DNA of 7,970 nucleotides from Actinomycetes bacterium (GCA_024227975.1 JAAETV010000263.1:1-7970), one strand, 5' to 3'. Shown: positions 1-5,620, counted from the stretch's first letter. The notes: a model not told the origin generated them from the letters alone. Program-made: numbers and translations.

Positions 1-217
1 CCTTGCCCTGGAGGGGGTCCATGCCCACGACATCAGCCAGATCCTTGACGAATATGCCGTGTGCATCCGCCCCGGTCACCACTGTGCCAAGCCCCTGATG
101 CGCAAGCTTGGGGTGTCGGCAACGGCCAGGGCCAGCTTCTACGTCTACAACGACGTCGACGATGTCGACGCTCTGGCCGAAGCCTTGAATGAGGCCAAGG
201 CGTTCTTCGCCCTCTAG
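1..217 (+). CDS. sufS: Cysteine desulfurase SufS, C-terminal fragment (cut by window edge)
   Basis: The last 71 codons of a type II cysteine desulfurase are present, with reading frame starting at base 2 and a TAG stop at 215-217. SufS is a PLP enzyme that takes sulfur from L-cysteine as a persulfide on an active-site cysteine and passes it to SufU or SufE. The visible part carries the family signature RPGHHCAKPLM; its Cys codon (TGT at 83-85) is the expected persulfide cysteine. It is followed by the TARASFYVYN segment seen in SufS C-termini. The PLP lysine and N-terminal domain lie outside the window. The upstream Val-Cys (VCIRPG) has an extra cysteine where many relatives have Val or Ala. 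sufU follows 54 bases later on the same strand, which fits a sulfur donor/acceptor operon. Family identity is confident; being partial is due to the window boundary, not to a mutation. Confidence 0.95.
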   Translation, partial: LALEGVHAHDISQILDEYAVCIRPGHHCAKPLMRKLGVSATARASFYVYNDVDDVDALAEALNEAKAFFAL

Positions 218-253
218 GCCCTCGTTTGCCCTTGCTCTCCCCTCCCCCGTCGC

Positions 254-260
254 AGAAAGG
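254..260 (+). promoter_or_regulatory. Ribosome binding site that supports the GTG start of sufU
   Basis: The purine run AGAAAGG ends 11 bases before the GTG at 272. No other in-frame start lies nearby upstream. An out-of-frame ATG at 264 sits only 3 bases after this run and opens a six-codon reading frame that ends with TAG at 282-284, inside the start of sufU. The site is therefore somewhat ambiguous as to which start it serves. Confidence 0.4.
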
Positions 261-271
261 CCCATGAACCC

Positions 272-778
272 GTGTCAGGACTAGAAGATCTCTACCGGGA
301 GATAATCCTCGATCACTACCGGAGCCCCCGCAATCGGGGAGAGCTGGAGAGCCCACCGGCCCACAGGGCCGAGGGCTTCAACCCCCTCTGTGGCGACGAG
401 GTCGTCGTCTATCTTGAGCTCGGCGATGACGGCACGATCCAAGACATCAAGATCGGGGGCCAAGGCTGCTCCATCTCCCAGTCATCGGCGTCGATGATGT
501 CAGCTGCGGTGAGAGGCAAGACGATCCAAGAGGCCAAGGAGTTGACCGGCGCCTTCAAAGCCATGATGTCGATCCATGAGACCGACATCGGCGGTGACGG
601 AACCTCGGCTCAGCCGCCAGAGGCCGAATCCCTTGACAAAGCCACGAACGAGCATCCGCTCGGCGATCTCGAAGCGCTCCGCGGAGTGGTCAAGTTCCCC
701 GTCAGGATCAAGTGCGCCACCCTCAGCTGGAACACCTTGAACCAAGCTTTCGACGAGATTGCCGCCGGCCCCTCCTGA
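272..778 (+). CDS. sufU: SufU-type iron-sulfur scaffold / zinc-dependent sulfurtransferase
   Basis: A 168-residue protein of the IscU/NifU-N fold. SufU accepts persulfide sulfur from SufS by zinc-ligand exchange and feeds it to the SufBCD scaffold in the cytosol. The N-terminus LEDLYREIILDHYRSPRN is typical. The zinc ligands of Bacillus SufU (Cys, Asp, Cys, Cys) correspond here to Cys40 and Asp42 (NPLCGDE), Cys66 (GGQGCSIS) and Cys148 (RIKCATLSW). SufU proteins carry an insert relative to IscU between the second and third cysteines. Here the Cys66-Cys148 gap is 82 residues, about 20 more than my recollection of the Bacillus protein, with an acidic, Gly/Pro-containing segment at about 103-128 just before LGDLEALRGV. 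The start is GTG at 272; no upstream in-frame start fits. Immediate neighbours are sufS upstream and a histidine phosphatase 50 bases downstream. Confidence 0.95.
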   Translation: MSGLEDLYREIILDHYRSPRNRGELESPPAHRAEGFNPLCGDEVVVYLELGDDGTIQDIKIGGQGCSISQSSASMMSAAVRGKTIQEAKELTGAFKAMMSIHETDIGGDGTSAQPPEAESLDKATNEHPLGDLEALRGVVKFPVRIKCATLSWNTLNQAFDEIAAGPS

Positions 779-828
779 ACACACTTCCCGGCCGACGAGA
801 TGTCACGATCTGCTGATTGACTGAACCA

Positions 829-1530
829 ATGGCTGAAGCGAAGCGACCACCGTCTGCGATCGACCAGGCGTTCCTGACCGACGATCCTGACGTTGGCATC
901 ATCCTCCTGGTCCGCCACGGCCAACAGCAATGGCCAGATCCGGAAACGTCGACGACTGGTGACTGGATCGACCCCCCTCTCTCAGACCTGGGACGTCAGC
1001 AAGCTGACGCCGTTGGCAAGTACCTGGCTGACGAGCCCGTCTCGACCGTCTACAGCTCACACCTGCTTCGGGCCAATCACACCGGTGAAGCAGTCGCCTC
1101 CCACCATGAACTCGACGTCAATGTTGTCGAGGACTTGGAGGAGTTCCGCATGTTCGGTCACCTCCCCCCTGACCAGAGGGCGGCCGACACCATCAGCGAA
1201 CAGGCCCTGGAGGGGATCAGGGGTCGGTTCGTCCAATCGTTGAGCTGGGACGCCTACCCCCACAGCGAGCCATCGCTCGACTTCCGGCGCAGGATCGGCT
1301 ACTCGATGGAAGGAATCATGGCCCACCACCCCGGTGAAACGGTGGTCGTGGCCTGCCATGGCGGGGTGATCAATGTCGTCATGGCCCAGATCCTGGGCCT
1401 CGACATCGACTTCATGTTCCGTCCCGCCCATGCCTCAGTCCATCGGGTCCGCTTCGGCAACGGGCGACGGGTCATCGAGTCGTTGAACGAGCACCAGTTC
1501 CTCCGCTTGGCCGGCCTGTTGACCTACTGA
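829..1530 (+). CDS. Histidine phosphatase family protein (phosphoglycerate mutase-like)
   Basis: A 233-residue protein of the histidine phosphatase (branch 1, phosphoglycerate mutase-like) superfamily. These enzymes transfer or remove phosphate through a phospho-histidine. Counting from ATG at 829, the RHG motif VRHGQ has Arg29 and the nucleophile His30. The SSHLLRANHTG segment supplies the conserved Arg81. Glu104 or Glu105 (DLEEF) is the likely acid, and ACHGG gives the second catalytic His177. All core catalytic positions therefore look present, so it is probably an active phosphatase. The substrate cannot be told; the long linker from about 110 to 150 is not that of a glycolytic mutase. 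A TTG at 817 in the same frame would add four residues; neither start has a good ribosome site. It is 50 bases after sufU on the same strand and may be cotranscribed. No sign of a membrane segment or signal peptide. Confidence 0.88.
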   Translation: MAEAKRPPSAIDQAFLTDDPDVGIILLVRHGQQQWPDPETSTTGDWIDPPLSDLGRQQADAVGKYLADEPVSTVYSSHLLRANHTGEAVASHHELDVNVVEDLEEFRMFGHLPPDQRAADTISEQALEGIRGRFVQSLSWDAYPHSEPSLDFRRRIGYSMEGIMAHHPGETVVVACHGGVINVVMAQILGLDIDFMFRPAHASVHRVRFGNGRRVIESLNEHQFLRLAGLLTY

Positions 1531-1602
1531 TCTTCCAGCAGGGTCTTCCCGGAACATCAGGATTCCTCGTATCAACGCGCCTGGTGGCACCTCATCACCT
1601 AT

Positions 1603-1878
1603 GTGGAGACTTTGAGCGCTACCAAACCAGCGGCCCTTCAGATCGACGACTTCGATCGCCAGATGCAGGCCGTGCAAGACATGTTGAGTGGCCAGGTGCT
1701 GGTCTCTCAGGACCGCTGTGTCGACGGCCTACTCGATCTGTACAACGTCGCCCCGACCGCCTTGTTGCGTGAGATGATCGGCGAGCTGATCAGCGACATT
1801 CGCTTTGTGACAGCGGTTCGAGCCCAGTTGCTCGGAGATGACCTGACCCTGCTAGATGGGTTCATGAGCCCGAACTAG
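1603..1878 (+). CDS. Small hypothetical protein, probably helical
   Basis: A 91-residue reading frame that I do not recognise. It lies 72 bases after the histidine phosphatase and ends 44 bases before the convergent end of sufC, so it fills what would otherwise be a gap. The residue pattern looks like a real protein: alternating hydrophobic and charged residues suggest two or three amphipathic helices (about 13-35 with IDDFDRQMQAVQDML, about 38-60, and about 60-80 with LISDIRFVTAVRAQLL). It has a single cysteine (DRCVDG), no signal peptide and no membrane segment. The start is uncertain: GTG at 1603 has no good ribosome site, TTG at 1612 has a GGAG only 3 bases upstream, and ATG at 1663 would give a 71-residue version. 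An adapter or regulatory role next to SUF genes would be guesswork. Confidence 0.6.
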   Translation: METLSATKPAALQIDDFDRQMQAVQDMLSGQVLVSQDRCVDGLLDLYNVAPTALLREMIGELISDIRFVTAVRAQLLGDDLTLLDGFMSPN

Positions 1879-1889
1879 GCAGAGGGGGA

Positions 1890-1921
1890 GGGTGTCTTCA
1901 CCCGACGAACCGGTGGTCGGG
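1890..1921. terminator. Candidate weak terminator hairpins between convergent SUF arms
   Basis: Two small overlapping hairpins lie between the stops of the 91-residue gene (plus) and sufC (minus). GGGTG at 1890-1894 pairs with CACCC at 1899-1903 around a TCTT loop. CCCGAC at 1901-1906 pairs with GTCGGG at 1916-1921 around a 9-base loop. They share bases 1901-1903, so only one can form fully at a time. Neither is followed by a T-rich tract on either strand. Position supports termination; the structure alone is weak. Confidence 0.3.
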
Positions 1922-1922
1922 A

Positions 1923-2744
1923 TCAGGCCAGTGGATCAGCGAAAGGATCGGCGAAGGGATCGGCGGCTGCCGCTGAGGCGGCCATCGGCTCCTCCCCTTC
2001 GAGCTCGACATAGCTGGCGTAGCCCGAGCCTTCGAGCTCGTCGGCCAGCTCTGGGCCCCCTGAGGCTACGATCCGCCCTGCGGCCAGCACATGGACATGA
2101 TCGGGTCGGAGCTCGGTCAGGAGCCGGCTGTAGTGGGTGATGACGAGCACACCGAGCTGGTCCTCCTCGGTTGCAGCTTCGACCCGACGAGCCACCTGGC
2201 GCAGAGCATCGATATCGAGCCCCGAGTCGAGCTCGTCGAGCACAGCGAAGGCAGGCCGCAGTACGGCGAGCTGGAGGGTTTCGTTTCGCTTCTTCTCTCC
2301 GCCACTCATGTCGACATTGAGGGCACGATCCAGCAGGTTGTCGTCAAAACCAATCCTGGCTGCTTCGGCTCGGAGCTTCTCGGCCAGGGCATCCCTCGTC
2401 TCTCCCCCGCTCGATCCATCGGCCCCCGCATGGGAGGCCTCGATCAGATCGATGAGAGAGACACCGGGCACCTCGATCGGGTACTGCATGGCCAGGAACA
2501 ACCCGGCTTGGGCTCGCTGCCAGGTCGGAAGAGCAAGCAGGTCGACGCCGTCGAGGGTCACCGATCCGCTCAGGACCTCGTAGCCGGGCTTGCCCATCAC
2601 GACATGAGACAGGGTCGACTTCCCGGCCCCGTTTGGGCCCATGACGGCATGGACCTCACCGGAGCGGATCGTGAGATCGACCCCGTTGAGGATGGTGATG
2701 CCGCCGACGCCAGCCCGTAGATCGCTGATCACCAACTCGCTCAT
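1923..2744 (-). CDS. sufC: Fe-S cluster assembly ATPase SufC
   Basis: A 273-residue ABC-type ATPase, the energy-providing subunit of the cytosolic SufBCD scaffold. The motifs are in order: Walker A GPNGAGKST at 36-44, Q-loop Gln87 (AMQYPIEVPG), signature SGGEKKRNE at 147-155, Walker B with catalytic Glu171 and D-loop in VLDELDSGLDID, and the H-loop His204 (VITHYSRLL). SGGEKKRNE and the DSGLDID D-loop are diagnostic for SufC rather than transporter ATPases. The start ATG overlaps the ferredoxin stop as ATGA, with a GGAG ribosome site at 2750-2753. Oddity: compared with a usual SufC of about 250 residues, this one has a C-terminal tail from about residue 250 (EEPMAASAAAADPFADPFADPLA region) ending in a short DPFA-type repeat. 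sufC is the last gene of the leftward arm. Identification is very secure. Confidence 0.97.
   Translation of the reverse strand: MSELVISDLRAGVGGITILNGVDLTIRSGEVHAVMGPNGAGKSTLSHVVMGKPGYEVLSGSVTLDGVDLLALPTWQRAQAGLFLAMQYPIEVPGVSLIDLIEASHAGADGSSGGETRDALAEKLRAEAARIGFDDNLLDRALNVDMSGGEKKRNETLQLAVLRPAFAVLDELDSGLDIDALRQVARRVEAATEEDQLGVLVITHYSRLLTELRPDHVHVLAAGRIVASGGPELADELEGSGYASYVELEGEEPMAASAAAADPFADPFADPLA
1933..1968. repeat. Three 12-bp tandem units encoding the SufC C-terminal tail
   Basis: Plus-strand units GGATCAGCGAAA (1933-1944), GGATCGGCGAAG (1945-1956) and GGATCGGCGGCT (1957-1968) follow each other without gaps. They differ at one to three positions from their neighbours. Because the unit is 12 bases, copies can be gained or lost without breaking the frame. 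Read on the minus strand they encode Ala-Asp-Pro-Phe/Leu type repeats at the end of SufC. Confidence 0.8.
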
Positions 2745-3055
2745 GGCAACTCCACTTTCACCTCACCGTCGACGACAGTCACCGAATAGGTCGGAACCGG
2801 CTTGGTCGCCGGAAGACAGCTCGGCGTTCCGTCGTGGACGGAGAAGGCCGAGCCATGCTTCCAGCACTCGATCGTCTGCTCACCAGGATCGAGCTCGCCC
2901 TCTGATAGGGAATAGTCGGCGTGGGAGCACTGGTCTCCGATGACATAGACATCGGAATCGAAGCGAATGACGGTCAGCCGGTGGCCCTCGATATCACAGC
3001 GCTTGGCCGAGTTCAGCTCCAGGTCGTCGAGCCGGCAGATCGTGACCGCACTCAT
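2741..3055 (-). CDS. Rieske-type [2Fe-2S] ferredoxin of the SUF operon
   Basis: A 104-residue small Rieske protein, similar in size and layout to the ferredoxin subunits of aromatic dioxygenases and to NirD. Cluster ligands are clear: Cys43-x-His45 (DQCSHADYSLSEG) and Cys64-x-x-His67 (IECWKHGSAF), with the usual Gly-Ser-x-Phe after the second pair. Its C-terminus (PVPTYSVTVVDGEVKVEL) is the normal closing strand of the fold. It is soluble and has no signal peptide. The gene overlaps sufD at its start (ATGA, 3052-3055) and sufC at its end (ATGA, 2741-2744). Such a ferredoxin between sufD and sufC is known from other actinobacteria, where automated annotation often calls it a phenylpropionate dioxygenase ferredoxin. 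Context argues instead for electron delivery or cluster handling in SUF assembly; this role is inferred, not shown. Confidence 0.93.
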   Translation of the reverse strand: MSAVTICRLDDLELNSAKRCDIEGHRLTVIRFDSDVYVIGDQCSHADYSLSEGELDPGEQTIECWKHGSAFSVHDGTPSCLPATKPVPTYSVTVVDGEVKVELP

Positions 3056-4320
3056 GAGGCCGACCTGCGATCGAGCTTGGCTGTTACCAGCGCCCGGACC
3101 TCATCTCGAGTCCCAGCCGGCATGCGCTGGATGACCTCGTCGAAGAACCCAGCAACGATGAGGCGGTCGGCCGCTACCGGCGGCACCCCTCGGGCCCCGA
3201 GGTAGAACTGCTGATCCTCATCGACGGGGCTGACGGTCGACGCATGGCTGCAGTGGACGTCGTTGTTCTCGATCTCGAGATTCGGCACCGACCAGGCCCA
3301 CGCATCGGGGCCCAGCTTGATGTTCCGGTTCGTTTGGAAGGCGTTGCTTCCGGCTCCGTCGGGGTGGATGTGGATGAGACCGGTGTAGATCGAGCCCGAC
3401 GAGTCATCTTGAGCACCCTTGAACAACAGGTCGCTACGGGTATCACAAGCGTCATGGTGCTGGAAGAGCCGGAAGTCGTGGATCTGATCGCCGTCACCGT
3501 AGTAGGCGGTCGCCAGATTGGCTGATGCTCCCCTACCGATCAGCCGGCTGTCGAAGCGAGCTCGGGCGTAGTGGGCGCCGAAGGCGGCAAGGCCACTGTT
3601 CAAGGTGGCCTGGCTGGCGACCGACGAGCGCTGCCGCCCCAACTGCCAATGGGCCAGACCGAGCTCCTGGATCGTCTGGTAGCTGACCCTGGCAGCATTG
3701 GCCACGGTCAGATCGACGATGGGTACCGAGAGACCATGGCCGGTACCAGATTGCTGACGCTCGACGATGGTCACGTCCGAGCCCTCGCTGGCATCGACCA
3801 CGAGGTGGGAAAAGGAGGCAGTGGCCTCGCCCTGGTGACGGTTGTCGATGATGATCGGCTCCCGCACACTGAGCCCGACGGGGATCTTGATGGTCAACGT
3901 TCCGGGACAGAAGGCCAGATGGAGCAGATCGAATACCGTCTGCTCGCCGGTGACAGCCTCCACCATGGCTTCGTCGGTGCTAGGGGCAGCAGCCTCGATC
4001 CGGATTCCTTTGGCCGCCCAGCCAGGCTCGACCGAGACATCGACGACCCAGCCGTCGATCAGGGTGACCGTCGCCGCCACACCATCGCCTGCCGCCACTG
4101 GAGGAGCGGCAACACCAGGTGCGGGTGGGGCCAGAGCTGGCTGGAGGTCGTCGAGAGTCAGCTCGGTGATGGCGCTGTAGCGCCACTCCTCAGCCTCGAT
4201 GCTGGGCCAATCCAGCTCGGCGGCCTGTTCAGCCGCTCGACGCCGTTGACCATCAGGGGAGAAGGATCCGGCTGCCTCCGGTCCGAAGCGGTCGTTCACG
4301 AAGAGCAACACTATCGGCAT
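3052..4320 (-). CDS. sufD: Fe-S cluster assembly scaffold protein SufD
   Basis: A 422-residue SufD, which pairs with SufB and a SufC dimer to form the SufBCD scaffold. The N-terminal domain contains the family segment EEWRYSAI at about 42-49. The central part is the beta-helix core, and the C-terminus has the conserved motif CSHASTVSPVDEDQQFYLGARG. In that motif Cys357 and His359 line up with E. coli SufD Cys358 and His360, the latter reported as needed for cluster formation with SufB Cys405. SufD rather than SufB is chosen from the length and from this C-terminal motif. No sufB lies next to it: the gene upstream on the same strand is a small four-cysteine protein. The ATG at 4320 has no good ribosome site. 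Codons 4 and 8 are GTG and could be the real start, since the first residues (IVLLFV) are unusually hydrophobic for SufD. The stop overlaps the ferredoxin start. Confidence 0.94.
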   Translation of the reverse strand: MPIVLLFVNDRFGPEAAGSFSPDGQRRRAAEQAAELDWPSIEAEEWRYSAITELTLDDLQPALAPPAPGVAAPPVAAGDGVAATVTLIDGWVVDVSVEPGWAAKGIRIEAAAPSTDEAMVEAVTGEQTVFDLLHLAFCPGTLTIKIPVGLSVREPIIIDNRHQGEATASFSHLVVDASEGSDVTIVERQQSGTGHGLSVPIVDLTVANAARVSYQTIQELGLAHWQLGRQRSSVASQATLNSGLAAFGAHYARARFDSRLIGRGASANLATAYYGDGDQIHDFRLFQHHDACDTRSDLLFKGAQDDSSGSIYTGLIHIHPDGAGSNAFQTNRNIKLGPDAWAWSVPNLEIENNDVHCSHASTVSPVDEDQQFYLGARGVPPVAADRLIVAGFFDEVIQRMPAGTRDEVRALVTAKLDRRSAS

Positions 4321-4326
4321 TTTCCA

Positions 4327-4338
4327 CTATCCGTATAG
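4327..4338. promoter_or_regulatory. Short palindrome just upstream of sufD
   Basis: CTAT at 4327-4330 and ATAG at 4335-4338 flank CCGT, 6 bases before the sufD start codon. On the minus strand this is the AT-rich patch CTATACGGATAG in otherwise GC-rich DNA, within the 70-base gap between sufD and the upstream gene. It could be a -10-like element for a leaderless transcript or part of a repressor site; the arms are only 4 bases, so chance is quite possible. I see no clear match to a SufR-like operator. Confidence 0.2.
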
Positions 4339-4390
4339 GAGAAATCCAGGCTTCATCCGGGGGTGGGCCAGGTGCCCGTCCACGGACCGC

Positions 4391-4750
4391 TCAACGACCC
4401 TTGAACGGCCACCACTTCGACAGGCCTGATCGGCCGCTCCTACGGCCCCGGTTGGCATCGATCTCATCTCGAACCCGGTCGCCGGCGGAGTTGATGATGT
4501 CCTCGGCTTCGTCCAGGAGAGCACCGATGGAGCCGTCTTGGCCGACACTAGATGGAGCATCCGGGGTCGGAGGCGTCACTAGCGAACCATGGCGCCAGTT
4601 GACGTCGGCCATCCGACGCTCGAAGCCTGCACACTCGGCCGGGCAGTTCCATGGTGCCTCGGGAGCGAGATCGAGACCGCATTTCCGCATCGTGTCACCA
4701 CTGGGATAGGTCCGGCTCTGGAAGTGCTTACAGTCCTGCCGCATTGCCAT
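4391..4750 (-). CDS. Uncharacterised four-cysteine protein upstream of sufD
   Basis: A 119-residue protein that I cannot assign to a named family. Its N-terminal 46 residues hold four cysteines, Cys7, Cys24, Cys36 and Cys40 (spacing C-x16-C-x11-C-x3-C), within the segments RQDCKHFQSRTY, RKCGLDLAPEAPW and NCPAECAGFERR. This could bind zinc or an Fe-S cluster; that is inference. A Gly/Pro/Ser-rich stretch follows (about 54-72). Next comes a predicted amphipathic helix (ALLDEAEDIINSAGDRVRDEID) and a strongly basic, Trp-containing end (KWWPFKGR). No signal peptide or membrane segment is seen. The start is ATG 4750; ATG 4744 (MRQD) is equally possible, and neither has a clear ribosome site. The frame stays open upstream to 4954, but that part overlaps deoD and does not look like protein. 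It lies 70 bases upstream of sufD on the same strand and may share its transcript. Confidence 0.75.
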   Translation of the reverse strand: MAMRQDCKHFQSRTYPSGDTMRKCGLDLAPEAPWNCPAECAGFERRMADVNWRHGSLVTPPTPDAPSSVGQDGSIGALLDEAEDIINSAGDRVRDEIDANRGRRSGRSGLSKWWPFKGR

Positions 4751-4778
4751 CGGCCCATTGTGCCATTGGTCCGGGGTG

Positions 4779-4784
4779 AAGATA
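4779..4784 (-). promoter_or_regulatory. Candidate -10 element for the four-cysteine gene
   Basis: On the minus strand this reads TATCTT, a fair match to the TANNNT -10 pattern, 28 bases upstream of the ATG at 4750. It would give a short leader of about 20 bases. No recognisable -35 hexamer is present at the right distance, which is common in actinobacterial promoters but leaves the call weak. Confidence 0.25.
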
Positions 4785-4842
4785 GACGCGACCCATGGCG
4801 AATCACCTACTCCACGGCGACCCAAGCCCCCTCTTGCCACCA

Positions 4843-4870
4843 ACAGGGTGAGCCATCGTCGGCGCCCTGT
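4843..4870. promoter_or_regulatory. Inverted repeat upstream of deoD
   Basis: ACAGGG at 4843-4848 and CCCTGT at 4865-4870 form perfect 6-base arms with a 16-base spacer. They end 14 bases before the deoD start codon. Arm centres are 22 bases apart, about two helical turns, so a dimeric repressor could bind both on one face. It could also be a weak hairpin in the leader. No family of regulator is identifiable. Confidence 0.25.
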
Positions 4871-4884
4871 GTCAATCTGGTGCG

Positions 4885-5601
4885 ATGCCAACCCCCCACA
4901 TGAGCGCCCAGCCCGCCGACTTCGCCGAAACGGTCCTGATGCCAGGGGATCCACTCAGAGCCAAGTACATCGCCGAGACATTCCTCGACGACCATCGGCT
5001 CGTGACCTCGGTCCGCAATATGTTCGGCTTCACCGGTACCTACAAGGGCAAGCCGATCTCGGTCCAGGGATCGGGCATGGGGGTCCCGTCGATCCAGATC
5101 TATGCCACCGAGCTGGCTCAGCACTATGGGGTCAAGCGGATCATCCGGGTCGGCTCGTGCGGGGCTCTCCAGGACCACATCGAGCTTCGTGACATCGTTG
5201 TAGGACTGGGAGCCGGCACCGATTCGATGGTGAACAGGGCTCGATTCGAGGGCCGGGACTTCGCCGCGATCGCTGATTGGGGCCTGGTTCGGGCCGTGGT
5301 CGAAGCGTCCGAGGATCGGGGCCTGCCCATCCACGTCGGTCAGATCTTCACCTCCGACACCTTCTATGAACCCGAGGGGCGCAACACCTTCGAACTGTTG
5401 GAGCGCTATGGGGTACTGGCGGTCGAGATGGAGGCGGCTGGCCTCTATGGGGTAGCGGCCGAGCATGGCATCGCCGCCCTGGCCGTCGCCACCGTCAGCG
5501 ACCAGATCAAGCGCAACGAGGTAATGAGCGTCGAAGACCGCCAGAGCAGCTTCGACGACATGATCACCCTCGTCCTCGACGCCATGACCGCCACTGACTG
5601 A
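4885..5601 (+). CDS. deoD: Purine nucleoside phosphorylase, DeoD (hexameric) type
   Basis: A 238-residue, full-length member of the high-molecular-mass purine nucleoside phosphorylase class. It splits purine (deoxy)ribonucleosides with phosphate into free base and (deoxy)ribose-1-phosphate for salvage. Resemblance to E. coli DeoD is close throughout, e.g. VLMPGDPLRAKYIAETFL, FTGTYKGKPISV and IIRVGSCGAL. Counting the initiator Met, phosphate and sugar contacts are His5, Gly21, Arg25, Arg44, Arg88 and Ser91. Glu181-Met182-Glu183 holds the ribose, and Asp206 (TVSDQ) with Arg219 forms the catalytic pair. One residue is inserted before Asp206 relative to E. coli. The start ATG at 4885 gives the standard TPH N-terminus although no Shine-Dalgarno is visible; ATG 4900 would remove His5. 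The gene stands alone, divergent from the four-cysteine gene and convergent with the vWA lipoprotein gene. Confidence 0.95.
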   Translation: MPTPHMSAQPADFAETVLMPGDPLRAKYIAETFLDDHRLVTSVRNMFGFTGTYKGKPISVQGSGMGVPSIQIYATELAQHYGVKRIIRVGSCGALQDHIELRDIVVGLGAGTDSMVNRARFEGRDFAAIADWGLVRAVVEASEDRGLPIHVGQIFTSDTFYEPEGRNTFELLERYGVLAVEMEAAGLYGVAAEHGIAALAVATVSDQIKRNEVMSVEDRQSSFDDMITLVLDAMTATD

Positions 5602-5620
5602 CCAGTCGAGAATGCCAAAC

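Noticed and set aside
33..356. Arg-rich open reading frame of 107 codons on the minus strand across sufS and sufU
   Set aside because: It crosses two confident genes in antisense and has the composition of a GC-rich shadow frame.
2091..2720. Open reading frame of 209 codons on the plus strand, antisense to sufC
   Set aside because: It is a mirror of the conserved ABC ATPase codons; no domain or ribosome site supports it.
2741..3055. Reading the Rieske protein as an aromatic-ring dioxygenase ferredoxin subunit
   Set aside because: No oxygenase or reductase genes are nearby, and the gene is coupled by ATGA overlaps to sufD and sufC, so a SUF role is the better call.
3571..4338. Open reading frame of 255 codons on the plus strand, antisense to sufD
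   Set aside because: It lies fully opposite the conserved sufD sequence, its translation resembles no protein family, and long antisense frames are expected from the codon bias of GC-rich genes.
4751..4954. N-terminal extension of the four-cysteine protein to an upstream ATG at 4954
   Set aside because: The added 68 residues are Arg/Gly-rich and unstructured, run into the start of deoD, and precede a natural start at MAMRQD; ATG 4750 or 4744 is preferred.
4807..5466. Open reading frame of 219 codons on the minus strand, antisense to deoD
   Set aside because: deoD is securely identified on the other strand, and the antisense translation has no recognisable features.
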